Shown in pieces: positions 35,296-47,067 of a stretch of 64,000 bases of DNA. The notes below the pieces were generated by a model, which saw only the letters and a program-made list of their open reading frames with translations, did no database searches and was not told the DNA's origin. The DNA comes from Pycnococcus provasolii. Its lineage: Eukaryota; Chlorophyta; Pseudoscourfieldiophyceae; Pseudoscourfieldiales. The stretch's first letter is position 1. The number at the start of each line of letters is the position of its first letter. Where the stretch lies: the NCBI GenBank assembly GCA_049487715.1, contig CP150548.1, positions 372,001 to 436,000 of the forward strand, in the 5' to 3' direction. Both the position numbers and the translations under genes were made by a program.

Positions 35296-38200
35296 TTAGA
35301 GAGCGCCCCCGCCTGGGCCACTCTCTACGTGGAGGCTTTCGAGCGCAACCGCCGCGCACTGACGATCCAGCTCGCCAAGCGACGGGTCGCGGTCGTCCCG
35401 TAGCATGTGCGTCAGAACGCCCACGGCGCCGGACTCCAGGCATGCCTCGATCGTTCGCGCGTTGTCGTGAGCCAAGTTTCCAATCGCCTCCGCGGCACAT
35501 CCGCGCAGGCTCAAGGATGTGGGGGTGGTGGTGTCTTCGATGAAGGCGTCGGATCCAGGGCTGCCGCCGCTCGCCTTCACGGCACGATTCTCCGATGTAT
35601 CGACGAGAACCGTCTCCGCCATCTGCACGAGGACGGGAATGCAGCCAGAGGCAACGACTACAAATGCCATCTTCGCATTTCCGTATCCAAGAATGCCAAT
35701 CGCACGCGCCGTCTGCTGAAGCACGTCGCGTCCGACGACGGCATCATGGAGCACCACAGAGAGCTTCAGCATCACGTTGGGGGGCATTGCACCCTCGCCG
35801 ACGGCGTCACTCGCGAAGGAGGCAAGAGTGTCCGCCGCGGCGGCGAGAACGGCATTCGTTCGAACGTCCGCACGGCGCGTGGGAACGCGGCTGCCTATGC
35901 GCTGTGACTCGTTGGAGTACCCGCCGCGGCGGCGACGGCGCGATGGAAGCAACGCGACGATTTCACGCAGCGTTCTCGTGCTTGCGGCAATGTATTGAAG
36001 CACCTTTGTGTTCGCCTTCGCCAGCGCACCAAGTGCCTCGCATGCAGCTGCCACACAAGATGCCGAGCAGTCCGCCACCTCGCAGCGGCGCCATCCGCAC
36101 GTCGCAAGCTCTGAACCGGCTGCATACGGACCGCGGAGAGCCATGCCGTGCGGCAGATCGTCGCCAAAGCCTAGGCCAAACTCCGCCGTTGGCGCACCAT
36201 CCGAGACGTACTGCTCGACAGCGCCATCCCAGCCGCCGTCATAGTCGAGCACGAGCATAGCCTGCAATTTTGCCACCACCCCGCTGCGAACGAACTCGAC
36301 GGCAAGATCGGGACATTGCGACACGAGATCGACGAGCACGCGCGCCGCCCACGCGCGCCGTGCGAAAGCACCGCGCGCGTCAGCGCCCATCGGGGCTCCA
36401 GGAGAATACACCACCGCGGAGTGTTCGAGATGCTTGCAGACTGCGGCGACCAGGCCAGCGTCTGCAAGGCTGCGTGCCCACGAGGAGCTTAGCGCTGCAA
36501 AGGCGGAGAGCGACATCAGCAGGCTGGCCGCGAGATCTTGCGCAAACGCACTCTCTCGGCGCATGCTCGGGCTCGCAAGCCAACCTCTCTAGAATAGCCG
36601 CTCCAGCCGCGCGCTGCGGATCGTCGCCTGCAGCGGCGACAAGCCACTGTTGCCGTTCCGGCACAAGGCGAGTCAGGCGCTGCATAAGCATAGCAAGCGC
36701 TCCAAGCGTTTCCAGGCGCCGTGCCTGTTCAAAGTGTCCACGAGCTAGACGGCCGACAGCGCGAATCGCCGCGAGCGAGGTGGCAGCACTTGCGGCAGCC
36801 GCCGCTGCCGTGCTGTTGCTGAGACTTCCGCGCGATACCTCCTCGTCTATGCTCGCAGGAGTGTAGCGGAGGACATCAAGCAGGCTTCCCAAACCTCCGA
36901 GGTCACTCAGCCTAAGGCCGACAGTCGCGCGCTCGCAGCCCAGACGGCCCATTGTCTCAATCATAGACGCGGCGCCGTAGGAGCCCTCCACGTGCCCCTT
37001 CTGCGTCAGGGCAGTCACCTTCTCCACCATATTCCACAAGACACCGCTCTCCCAGAGAACCGTGCGCCGCACGCGCTCGTCGCCACAATTTGACAGCATC
37101 CATACCGCCGCGGCTGCTGCACCCATTGCAGTCTCGTTGTTCGACGCAAGCATTGCCGCGAGATTGGATGCTATGCCTTGATCACACGCATATCGCGCGA
37201 GATCGCGTCCATCGAGATTGGCCTGGCATAGCACAGCCAGCGTGCGTGCAGGGAATGCCTTAGTTTCCATTGGCAGGTCGTTGAGAAGTTCCAGCAGCTG
37301 ATGTGCAGCCTCCGACGGCATTGACGCACGTGCCGACGGCGACGTACGATCGATCGTGAAAGGCATTCTCGGCGATGCAATTGCCGGAGATCCAGGGCCT
37401 AGAATGCCTCGCTGTGTAAGAACGTGCGCAGCACCTAGCGCCGCTGCCGCACGCTCCGCGCGTGGTGCCGTGCGAGCCGCCACGCTTGGGCTCATAGGCT
37501 CCGTTGGTGCCGGCGTGGAGGCTGTCACGACTTTTTTCTTCTTGCGCTTTATCTTCAAGCTCGAATTTGACAGAATTCGGCGCGCGGAGGCAAGCGCAGG
37601 AGAGTCGGCGATCCACGGATTCGCTTCCTCCTCCTCCTCCTCCTCCTCCTCCTCCTCCTCCTCTTCCACGGGAGGTGGTGCCTCCACCCAGGCACCCGGC
37701 GCCTCGACAGCCTCGCGGCTTGCATTTTCCACGGCGTCTGGTCCAAAGCTCGCGACGAGGAACTCGGCGAAACGGCGGCTCGCTTCCGAGCCTTGCACAA
37801 GGCGGCACAGCGCCTTGCATGCACAGTGCAGCGGCGTGACGCCGTTGTTATCGCGCAGACGGTCGATCGCGACCACCGCCTGCTCCTCGGCGCTCCCAAG
37901 GTGAGCGACGAGGCTGCCAATTCCTTCGTTCGAGTCCGCGTCGCGAATCGCCTCCTCCAGCATCACGCTAAACGTCTCCGGGCTCCCCGAGAGTGCCGCG
38001 GCGTGCACGGCGGTGTATCCGTTCACGTCTGCGACTGCGGCGCTTGCACCGGCATTGAGCAGAAGTCGAATCGCTGCGGGTGATGCATGCAAGCACGCGC
38101 TGTGCAGCGGCGTCTGCAGCGCTTCGTTGCGAGCTGCGTCGAGAACTGTGGTGGCCATGAGGTTCACAACCTGGCACGCGGATCTGTACGCGTACGTGCC

Positions 38201-38970
38201 CGCAAGTACCGCTCTCGCACGAGCGAGCTGGTGCACAGCACGTAGTGCACCACCGCCGCTCGCACCGCCTTCCCGCAGCTCCGCGAGCGGCTTGCGCAGG
38301 AGCGTCCAGTAGCACGCGTATCCAACCAGGCGGAGCAGAATTCCCTTTGGGTCTCGCAGAACGACGAGTAGTGTGTATGCGAAGCACGCCAGGAAGCCAG
38401 CCTGCACCTTGATACGCACGGGCGCACCAAAGAGGTTGAGCGCGAGGCCAAGAATCGCAATGGCAGCTGCTGGTCTCACCGGCAGGTTGAGTGTCTCTGC
38501 GGCGGGCACGGGCTCCATGTCTTCCGCCGTCGACATGGCGTCCACTTCGCTCGGGGCGACGGCGGCAGTCTGCTGCTGCGGCGGAGCGTGTCCCTCGCTG
38601 CGCAAGACACGCGGAGGCGTGCGCGGCCGCCTCGCGGCGGCATATCTCGCGCTCGCGGGGCTTTCCGCCGGGCTCGGCCTTGGCGGCGTCGCAGGCGGCG
38701 TCTGTGTCGTGTAACTCGGCGCCACGCTCGTTCCGTTCGCCGCCTTGGGGCTGAATCTTTGCGCGAGAGCGTCGAGCGCGCGTAGAGGTGCGTTAGCGGC
38801 GAGAGCGCTTGCGGGCAGAGGTGCGACGTACTTGGTCGCGTTTGTCGAGTTCGCCACAGCACTTTGTCTTGCGAGTTCCTGTTCTTCCTGGAAATCGCCT
38901 CGTCGTCAAGGAGGTCGACATCCTCCATCCACGGCCTATTCCTCCTCTCAAAGGTTGGAGGAGGCGTCAT
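35296..38970 (-). CDS. Ankyrin/armadillo-repeat membrane protein, interrupted by two frameshifts
   Basis: Three overlapping minus-strand frames join into one protein of about 1220 residues. ATG 38968-38970 starts MTPPPTFERR. The frame then breaks at a TTT run near 38888-38892, where one more T would continue EEQELARQSAVANSTNATK. The long middle frame (to about 36566) has a Pro-rich region, hydrophobic segments that may span a membrane (about 38270-38460), ankyrin repeats (QTPLHSACLHASPAAIRLLL, GYTAVHAAALSG), a 15-Glu tract and armadillo-like helices. A second break at a CCC run (36565-36573) is repaired by removing one C, continuing in RRESAFAQDLAAS to the stop at 35296. Both breaks sit in homopolymers, so assembly error is likelier than decay. 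Function is unknown; this is probably a scaffold. Confidence 0.65.
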
Positions 38971-39879
38971 CACAAACAAAGCTCTAGCTAGAGACAGAAG
39001 AAACGTAGAGGAGAGAAGGAAGGCCGGACAAATCCAATTTAAAAGTCGGAAATGACAACGAATAAGTGGGGAGAGAGAACGACAGACGACGTTGGAAGAG
39101 GTGTTCGTTTCGTTTCGTTTCAAGTTAGAGTGTTCACACACGAGGTTGCCACTTGAACTTGAACTTGAACTTGAACTTTACGCACGGCAGGCCTCTGGGA
39201 GCTCAAACCAACCCCGCTATCGCTCGTTTACTGTAGCCTCGGAAGTCGGAACAAGTTCACAGGATGTGCACAGCACAGGCCACAGCACAGGCCACAGGAA
39301 GGCGCGCGCTCGAATTAAAGTTTATCGTCGTCGTCGCTCGAATCTGTGCTGTATTAATAGTTTTACAGCATGTTAACCTGTTTTCGTTTTTACGCGCGAG
39401 CAAGCAATATTAATCTCGATCGCTCTCCAGTCCCAGGCGCCAGGAATGACAGCATTGACCATATAAACTTTACCACCTCTGGAGGACAAGCAAGTGTGCT
39501 GTACCCGCGGATGGTAAGCTGATAAAGTTTAGCGACTCACAAGTATGTAAATAGTTCTACCTTAAGGTTGATTAAACGTGATATTGTGATGTCATCAAGT
39601 CTTTGCATTTGTATTTTAATACAGCTCATGCTCATGGGCAGCTCCTCGGCGGACTCGACGTAGAGGTAAAACTTTACAACGGTTTAGCTTTAGGTTGCCG
39701 CGCTTGTTGCCAACCCTGTTGACATTTACTGTTGATTGGGCGAGCAGCTGTGACAGGCAGGTTTTGTCGACGGATCAAGACGCAAGCAAGCAAGCAAGTA
39801 CGGGTAGTATGGCGGCCGTTCCTGTTTCGCGTCGTGCTTGCTCGCTCAGCAGGATGTGTAGGCTGGTATCTCGCGTATC
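38971..39879. other. Intergenic region with short tandem repeats
   Basis: This separates divergent genes. It contains four to five tandem GAACTT hexamers (39151-39178), a duplicated CACAGCACAGGC word (about 39271-39300) and (CAAG)n near 39783-39799. It may also hold a first exon of the next gene, whose visible frame has no ATG. No other gene is seen. Confidence 0.5.
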
Positions 39880-41214
39880 GTGCCGTGTGTGGTAATCATA
39901 ATAGTAGGCATATGCGCACCCAAGTTCACGTGCGCGCAGACGCAGAACGCCAAGCAGGCGCCAGCCACGAACAAGTTCGTGCCGCCACCTACGAACACCC
40001 TCGACCTCTTCGCTTGGGACGGAGAAACGAACGAGTGGGACGCCGTGCTGTGCACAAGTGGACTCGGACCGTGCGTCACCAGCGACCTGTACGCGGGGAG
40101 AAGGAAACACTTCGCTGTATACATCGAGCGAGCGGCCAAACTCACCGTGCACATCACGAATATTGACCACCAGAAGCAGTTCGAGGTGTTCGTGCGAAGC
40201 AACGTGCCACCCACGACCACGGAGCACGACTTCAAAATCATCAGAAGAGAGCCCGGATTCACGCAGTGGAGCTGCGTTGGAAGCCTGCTTTACTTCTCTG
40301 TCGCCATCGCCGGTGCCAACCCAAAAAAAACTGGTGGGAGCAACGCGAAGTTCGGCGTCGTCGTCACGACCGACGGGTGCATGAGCAAGGACTACACGAA
40401 GCAGTGTCCTGGCGGCTGGAAGCCGGATGCCAAGGGATGGTGCGCGGCGCCCAAGTGGTACCAGGGACCGTGCCGCAAGAACAACTTCTTCGGACAGCTG
40501 CCGTCCTCCGCCGGTCCGCACGTCTCGCAGCCGAACACGGCCGTGTACAAGATACTGTGGAGCGAGAGATGCCTCGCCGACTGGTCATGCTCCGAGCTCG
40601 TGTCGAGGAGATGCATGCCCGACCTCAGCTATGTCGACGACGATAGATGGCGAACGGCAACCTGCTCGGATGGCGTGACGTGCGTTGAGCTGCTCGTGGG
40701 TGCAAAGCACGCAAGCCGCTCGTGGAGGCTCGTGCAGGTTGTCGTTCCGCCGGCATCTGCCATCGGCGCCGAATTCGCAAGCACCGATGACGACGATCCG
40801 GGCGGCATATTGCGTGGTGCTGGGATGACGAGCCGCACGCGCCTGGTCGTCGCGGTCAAGCAGCGATTGGGCCCGTCGGATCCCGTCGCGGCAAGTAGCG
40901 CGATGGAGTCTGCTGACGGCGTTCTGGATCCGCGCGCGCTGGAGAAAGGGTTCGCGTGGGACCAAACCTTCCGAGGTTCCGCTCCGTTCGTCGAGCTCGT
41001 GAACCCCTCGTGTCGCTCGTGGCAGCGATTTCTCATTGGCGTTTACAACGACGACGACGACGATAACGACGTTGACGTGGGTGTGACATTATTCCGCGTC
41101 GCGAATCGCCTCGTCACGGCTGCCACGTGCGAGCTTGGTCACATTCAAAATGTGCCGTACAGCCTTGGCACACGAACGGCGCGTTCGGACCGCACGGAGG
41201 GGCTGAACCGATAG
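39880..41214 (+). CDS. Secreted CPW-WPC domain protein
   Basis: The frame is open from a stop at 39859-39861 to 41214 (about 450 residues) but has no ATG until residue 167. The true start is therefore probably on an upstream exon or lost to a frameshift; 39880 is a GTG. The visible N-terminus is a hydrophobic signal-peptide-like stretch (VVIIIVGICAPKFTCAQ). At about residues 167-245 is a CPW-WPC-type module: C-x4-YTKQCPGGW, WCAAPKWYQGPC, then KILWSERC-x3-WSC with Ser in place of the usual Pro. Further Cys pairs follow. CPW-WPC proteins are best known from Plasmodium ookinete surfaces and other alveolates. The WSCSE ending resembles WTCGE in the protein at 10.1-11.7 kb. A surface or secreted role is inferred. 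Confidence 0.65.
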   Translation: MPCVVIIIVGICAPKFTCAQTQNAKQAPATNKFVPPPTNTLDLFAWDGETNEWDAVLCTSGLGPCVTSDLYAGRRKHFAVYIERAAKLTVHITNIDHQKQFEVFVRSNVPPTTTEHDFKIIRREPGFTQWSCVGSLLYFSVAIAGANPKKTGGSNAKFGVVVTTDGCMSKDYTKQCPGGWKPDAKGWCAAPKWYQGPCRKNNFFGQLPSSAGPHVSQPNTAVYKILWSERCLADWSCSELVSRRCMPDLSYVDDDRWRTATCSDGVTCVELLVGAKHASRSWRLVQVVVPPASAIGAEFASTDDDDPGGILRGAGMTSRTRLVVAVKQRLGPSDPVAASSAMESADGVLDPRALEKGFAWDQTFRGSAPFVELVNPSCRSWQRFLIGVYNDDDDDNDVDVGVTLFRVANRLVTAATCELGHIQNVPYSLGTRTARSDRTEGLNR

Positions 41215-41309
41215 CGCTTCACCTCAAGATTGAGATGTAATGTACTACTGATTTACAAGTCGTTCGTGCCGCTGACGATGCGACACCATGTCGATGTCGG
41301 CAGTGTCGC

Positions 41310-42530
41310 TCATGCCGGCTCGGGTCGCACGGGTCCGGCAACCGCGGCGTCCTCGACGCGAGAAGTTGTGGGAGGTGGCACGGGATATGGCTTCGCTTTC
41401 GGCGCAGGCTCCACGGCAGGGGCAGGTGCGGGTGCCGCCGGCGCCGGCGCTGGCGCCACCTCCGTCTTGTGCTCCCCCCTGATCTTCGCCCTGCGCTCCC
41501 TCTCGCGCTTGTGCTCCGTGAACTCGTGCGTGATGAGTCCAAGGTCACCCATGCGCTGCACCATGTACTCAAGCAGCTTGAACGTCCGGCCAGTGTTCTC
41601 CGCCGGCACGCCCGCGCGCTTGCATCGCAGGTAGACGTTGGCGATTGCCAGTCTCGCCTCACCGAGCGTTCGCTTTCGCGTGTTGAACACCACCTGCCGA
41701 TGTTCCTTCTCGCTCTCCATCTTGTCGTTCGCGCTCTTGATCATCTCAGCCATCTTCTGGTGCCCCGCCACGGAGCTCGTCTTCATCAGCAAAGCGTCCT
41801 GCACTTCCTTGGAGTACGTCGAAAGGCTCTGCCGCAAGATCTCCTTCTCGTTCATCGACTCCTCGATCGACACGCGCATCTCTGTGTTAGACGCCACGAG
41901 TGTGCCGTGCCGCATGAGTATGTCGTTGAGCTCGGTGAAGTCCGTGCTCGCTTCCACGCACGCCTCAAGGTACGCTTCGTAGACGCCAAGTCTGTCAAGC
42001 ATGTTCTTGTACTCTTCCTTTCTTGCCAACAAGTTGGCGAGGTCCTCGCGCAGCCTCTCAATCTCAGCCTCCTTCTGCATGCGCAGTTGGCTTTCCTCCC
42101 TCTCCTTTTTGATGGCGCGTGCTCGCTTGAGGTCGTTTTCGCGCACAAATTTCTCAAAGCGCAGCACGCTTTCGCGAATGCGTTCCTGCTTCGCGAGTAC
42201 CTCGTCCTCCCTCTCTTTGCACGTTCTCATTCTGCCTTCGTACTCCGCCTTTTTCTTGTCGAGTTCCTCCTGCACCTCCTGCAGCATCTTTTTCTTTTTC
42301 AGCAAGAGCGTGCTTTGGCTGGTTTCGTTGGTGTACGCGCCATACTGTTCGAAGTCCACCGCGGTGAGGAACGTCTTATCTTTGGTGAATGCCGCCTCCT
42401 TGCTCCTTTCGTACGAGCCGTACGCGGGCAGGCCGTACGCGGACGTGCCTCCAATGAGCATTCCTCTGTCTTTGGTTTTCGTCGGCGGCCCTCCTGACCG
42501 CCACGTGCTATCGTTGTGGAACGACGACAT
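41310..42530 (-). CDS. CFAP73: CFAP73/CCDC42-like axonemal coiled-coil protein
   Basis: ATG at 42528-42530, 406 residues. After an 80-residue lead, the family block (DUF4200) appears: LLLKKKKMLQEVQEELDKKK, CKEREDEVLAKQERIRESVL and FEKFVRENDLKRARAIKKER, a long coiled coil. A helical region follows (YEAYLEACVEASTDFTELND-ILMRHGTL), then further coiled coil and an Ala/Pro-rich tail. In Chlamydomonas the related MIA2 protein (FAP73) forms, with FAP100, the MIA complex that regulates inner dynein arm I1/f. That makes a functional link to the CFAP43/44-type gene in this window, whose complex tethers the same dynein. CCDC42 has the same core, so the symbol is a best guess. The gene converges with the CPW-WPC gene. 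Confidence 0.75.
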   Translation of the reverse strand: MSSFHNDSTWRSGGPPTKTKDRGMLIGGTSAYGLPAYGSYERSKEAAFTKDKTFLTAVDFEQYGAYTNETSQSTLLLKKKKMLQEVQEELDKKKAEYEGRMRTCKEREDEVLAKQERIRESVLRFEKFVRENDLKRARAIKKEREESQLRMQKEAEIERLREDLANLLARKEEYKNMLDRLGVYEAYLEACVEASTDFTELNDILMRHGTLVASNTEMRVSIEESMNEKEILRQSLSTYSKEVQDALLMKTSSVAGHQKMAEMIKSANDKMESEKEHRQVVFNTRKRTLGEARLAIANVYLRCKRAGVPAENTGRTFKLLEYMVQRMGDLGLITHEFTEHKRERERRAKIRGEHKTEVAPAPAPAAPAPAPAVEPAPKAKPYPVPPPTTSRVEDAAVAGPVRPEPA

Positions 42531-43874
42531 ATGTATTTACCTCTACTGTACTGACAGACTGAGTACAGTAAGCCGGCGCACACCACACACACTTCACACG
42601 AGCACAAAACGAGCACGTGCTTATTACGGGTACTGTACTGTACGCGCGCGCGTCAACAAACACCGCTCACTCACCCGGAGGAGGTTGGGGAGAAGGCCGA
42701 AGAGGCGAAGAGGCGAAGAGCTCGAGGGAAAACGGCGACGGAAGACGGCGACGGCGACGAAGACGGAGGTGTTATTTTTCACAAACGAAACGAAGAGACG
42801 GCCGGCGACGAACCAATGGCGACTATATACACGCGCACCTATACACGTTGACCAGGCGCCTAGACGGTCCATCAGGTCCTGTCTACATACTGTAGCGAAG
42901 CAAAAGTTGCAAACATCTTGTCGATCCGTACAACAGGACGACAGGTTCACAGGCTCACCTCCTGCGGTCTCCTGCGCCGCTCCCTTGCTCACGGCTCTGT
43001 GCGCACACAGTTAAGCCTGATGCCTCCGTCACTCCGTCAGGCATCAACCATCAAGGTGGCCGAGTGCTGTGAAGGCTTCATCCCTGTGCTCAGCTCATGT
43101 GCTGCTTTCTTGGAAACCAACTTGACCAAGAAAGCGAAAAAACGAAAAAAAAACGAAAACAAACGAAAAACGAGTGAGAAATTAATTGCGGATGCACAAT
43201 TAATTGCAAAGGCACAGCAGCGCCGTTTCCCTTCACCAACTGCTTATGTACTGCTGCAGACTTGCCAACACCGACCAGCCAGCCGACCAGCCAGGCGAAG
43301 GAACGCACGAGCCAGTTGAGGGTGATGAGAGGGTTAAAGCCTTAAAGGTAGGTAGAACAACGACGAGGTACGACGAGGTACGACGAGCCTCGACGGGCAA
43401 GTGCCTTCTGGGCAAGTGGGGCAACGAGCAAGGGGCCGTGTACAGAGTGCTACGACACACACAGCACACACAGCATACAGCACATCAGCGCGTTCGTTTG
43501 CCCAGCGACTCTCGCTCGCAAACACTCATTATGTAGCACTCCAGTACTCGCTCGACACTCGCACGGCCAGGCCAATCCACGCTGCTGGCCAGTCCTCTGA
43601 TGAGGAGTCTGAGCTCGGCTGCAACTACTCGTAGTTCTTAGGAGCAACTTGCCACGAGCTCCCCATCCAGTGCAGTGTTTCAGTGTTTCACTCAGTGCAC
43701 GCCTCCACGCCGTTTCTTCCCGAGGTCTTCGGAGGCCACTCGAGGTGAGCTCACCAAAGGGGGCCCCGGCCAGAAGTGTGTAGTCGTGCGCGTATTGTTT
43801 GTGTGTGCGCGTTCCCCCTCACCCTCGCCCTCGCGCACCCGCTCCGTCCTCTACCCGTTCCTTGCTTGGCCACC
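42531..43874. other. Long intergenic region between divergent flagellar genes
   Basis: About 1.3 kb separates the CFAP73-type and dynein intermediate chain genes, which are divergent and could be co-regulated. I see GTACTGTAC-type words (about 42546-42570 and 42630-42645), a hairpin TGATGCCT/AGGCATCA at about 43018-43045, an A-rich stretch (43130-43175) and a tandem CGACGAGGTA repeat (43360-43387). No coding sequence or RNA gene is convincing. Confidence 0.55.
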
Positions 43875-43936
43875 ATGCCGCCGAAGAAGGCGCCCAAAAA
43901 GGGAGCGAAGACGCCTGAGCCGTCCGCCGATGACGA

Positions 43937-43969
<33 letters not shown>

Positions 43970-45884
43970 GGCCGCCGACGACTTCCTGCTCCCGCAGCGC
44001 GAGGTGGTCGTGCCTGACAACCAGCTCGGCCTTACCGCCGAGGAACTCGACGAGGAGTTTGCGAAAATGATCACCGCAAACAACCCCAACGCGCCGCGAA
44101 ACGTCGCACGCTACAACTTCAAAGAACGCCAGTTCAAGTTCGAGGCGGTCGTCGAACAGCTCGTCACGCAGTACGAAACCGAAGGGTGGATGCTCCACAA
44201 AGCCTCCGACGAGGCGAAACGCCAAATCGACCTCGAGAAACTCGAGAAGGAGGCGCTCGAGAACTACCTGCGCGAGGCGGAGAAGCCCAAGGACGGAGAG
44301 GAGGGTGACGACAGCAAGCAGCTGCGCAACCAGTTCAACTTCAGCGAGCGCGCCGCCTCGACGTCCAACAACCCCTTGCGAGACCGCGCCACTATGACGG
44401 ACCCGCCGCCGACCGTCCTCTTCTCGGCCAACGCCAACCAGTGGGAAATTTACGACGCTTACATGGAGGACCAGGAAAGGCAGCGCCTGCAGCGCGAGAT
44501 TAAAAAGCGCCAGGAGGAACAGAAGAAGAGGGAACTGGAGGAGGACGACGACGAGTCGGAGGTGAAGAAGGCTCCGGAGAAGAAGAAGGAGGAGACGAGC
44601 GTCATGCACGGCAAGAAGATGTCGCGTGCCACGCGAGTGCTCGAACGCATGGTCAACCAGAACTCGTTCAGCGACATTGCGCAAGACTTCAAGTACTGGG
44701 ACGACGCCAGCGACGCCTTCCGCGAGGGAGAGGGTACGCTCCTGCCGCTCTGGAAGTTTTACAACGACCGCGCGAAGAGGAAGCACGTCACGAGCATGTG
44801 CTGGAACCCGGAGTACCTTGACCTGTTCGCGGTCGGCTACGGCAGCTTCGACTTTATGAAGCAGAGCAGCGGCTTGGTGTGCTGCTACTCGCTGAAGAAC
44901 CCGTCTCACCCGGAGTACACCTTCACCACGGAGAGCGGCGTGATGGCGCTCGACTTCCACCCGCAGCACGCAAACCTGCTCGCCGTTGGCCTGTACGACG
45001 GAACGGTGGCCGTGTTCGACGTGCGCAACAAGCTGAACAAGCCCATCTACATGTCGACGGTGAAGACGGGCAAGCACACGGACCCGGTGTGGCAGGTTTC
45101 GTGGGCGGAGGAGGACATGAGCAAGAACCTGTCCTTCTACTCCGTCAGCAGCGACGGGCGCGTGACGATGTGGGAAATGAGCAAGTCGGAGCTCGCGTAC
45201 CAGAACGTGATGGAGCTGCGCCTCACCGGCAGCGGCTCGAGCGAGTCGAACGTCGACGACGACTCGGTCATCGGAAGCCTGGCGGGCGGATGCTCGTTTG
45301 ACTTCAACAAGGTTGCGGACCACCTGTTCGTCGTGGGCACGGAGGAGGGCCGAATCCACAAGTGCAGCAAGGCGTACTCGTCGCAGTACCTGCAGACGTA
45401 CGAGGGCCACCACATGGCTGTCTACGGCATCCGCTGGAACAACAAGCACTCGCGCGTGTTCATCAGCGCTTCCGCAGACTGGACGTGCAAGCTGTGGGAT
45501 CACCAGCGCGCGATGCCCGTGATGTCGTTCGATCTGAACAACTCCGTTGGTGACGTCGCTTGGTCGCCGTATTCGTCGACGACGTTCGCGGCCTGCACGA
45601 GCGACGGCAAGGTTCACGTGTACGACCTCGCGGAGAACAAGCACGAGCCAATGTGCGAGCAGAAGATTGTTCGCAAGGCGAAGCTGACGCGCATTTTGTT
45701 CAACCCGAAGTACCCGATTCTGATTGTGGGCGACGACCGCGGCTGCGTGACCAGCCTGAAATTGAGCCCGAACTTGCGCAAGACGACGGGCGGCGACGAC
45801 GATGCAGAGATGAAGAAGCTCGACGGCATTATGGATCTCGCCCTGAAGGGCGAATACATCTCGGCCGAGGCCGATGCTGTGTAG
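43875..45884 (+). CDS. DNAI1: Axonemal dynein intermediate chain 1 (outer arm)
   Basis: I chose the ATG at 43875 (context gccaccATGc) over the longer frame. It gives 669 residues, close to the usual length of DNAI1/IC78. Residues about 15-35 are a Pro-Ala repeat. The conserved N-terminal block follows (LTAEELDEEFAKMITANNPN, then APRNVARYNFKE), then QFNFSERAAST, SANANQWEIYDAYMED, and a Lys/Glu-rich linker. MVNQNSFSDIAQDFKYWDDA leads into seven WD repeats, e.g. LPLWKFYNDRAKRKHVTSMC, VGTEEGRIHKCSKAYSSQ and DWTCKLWDH, and the end IVGDDRGCVTSLKLSPNLRK. This subunit anchors outer dynein arms to the doublet. The match is strong along the whole length. The opposite strand is also free of stops over 2 kb, a composition effect. 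Confidence 0.95.
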
Positions 45885-46677
<793 letters not shown>

Positions 46678-47067
46678 ATGGGGCGCGGTGGTCGTGGACC
46701 CGCCGGCCCGAAGAAGCCTAGCGAGGACTTCATGCCAGGGACGGCGTTCTCCGTCAACTGCGGGAAGTGCCAACAGCTCAATAACATGTCGTTCAGGATG
46801 TGCGAGGAGTTTGCATTCACGTGCGGCCACTGCGGAGCCGAGAATGCCGCAAACACGCGTGCAATTATGGCATCATACTGCTCGGGTAAGTTTGTGAACC
46901 CTGGGGAACCACACGATCTTATGTTCGACCGAAGCGGCGGGTTGGGCATAGACGTGAGGCCTTGGAAGTATGGAGGGCATAAGCCCGTGCAAGGCGCGCC
47001 GACCGTTCAAATCAGAGTGACGAGGCAAGCTATGATCTGCGGGTGCATCCCGTGGTTTTGTGGCTAG
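46678..47067 (+). CDS. Small zinc ribbon protein, unknown function
   Basis: ATG 46678, 129 residues. A Gly/Arg/Pro/Lys-rich N-terminus leads to two C-x2-C knuckles, CGKC (about 29-32) and CGHC (about 51-54), spaced like a zinc ribbon and preceded by aromatic strands (AFSVNCGKC, EFAFTCGHC). The second half is a Gly/Pro-rich stretch with two more Cys pairs (MICGCIPWFCG) at the very C-terminus. I do not recognise the protein. The RGG-like start and zinc ribbon would suit a nucleic-acid-binding or ribosome-associated role, but that is a guess. The frame could be doubted for its small size, yet both Cys patterns and a clean ATG support it. Confidence 0.55.
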   Translation: MGRGGRGPAGPKKPSEDFMPGTAFSVNCGKCQQLNNMSFRMCEEFAFTCGHCGAENAANTRAIMASYCSGKFVNPGEPHDLMFDRSGGLGIDVRPWKYGGHKPVQGAPTVQIRVTRQAMICGCIPWFCG

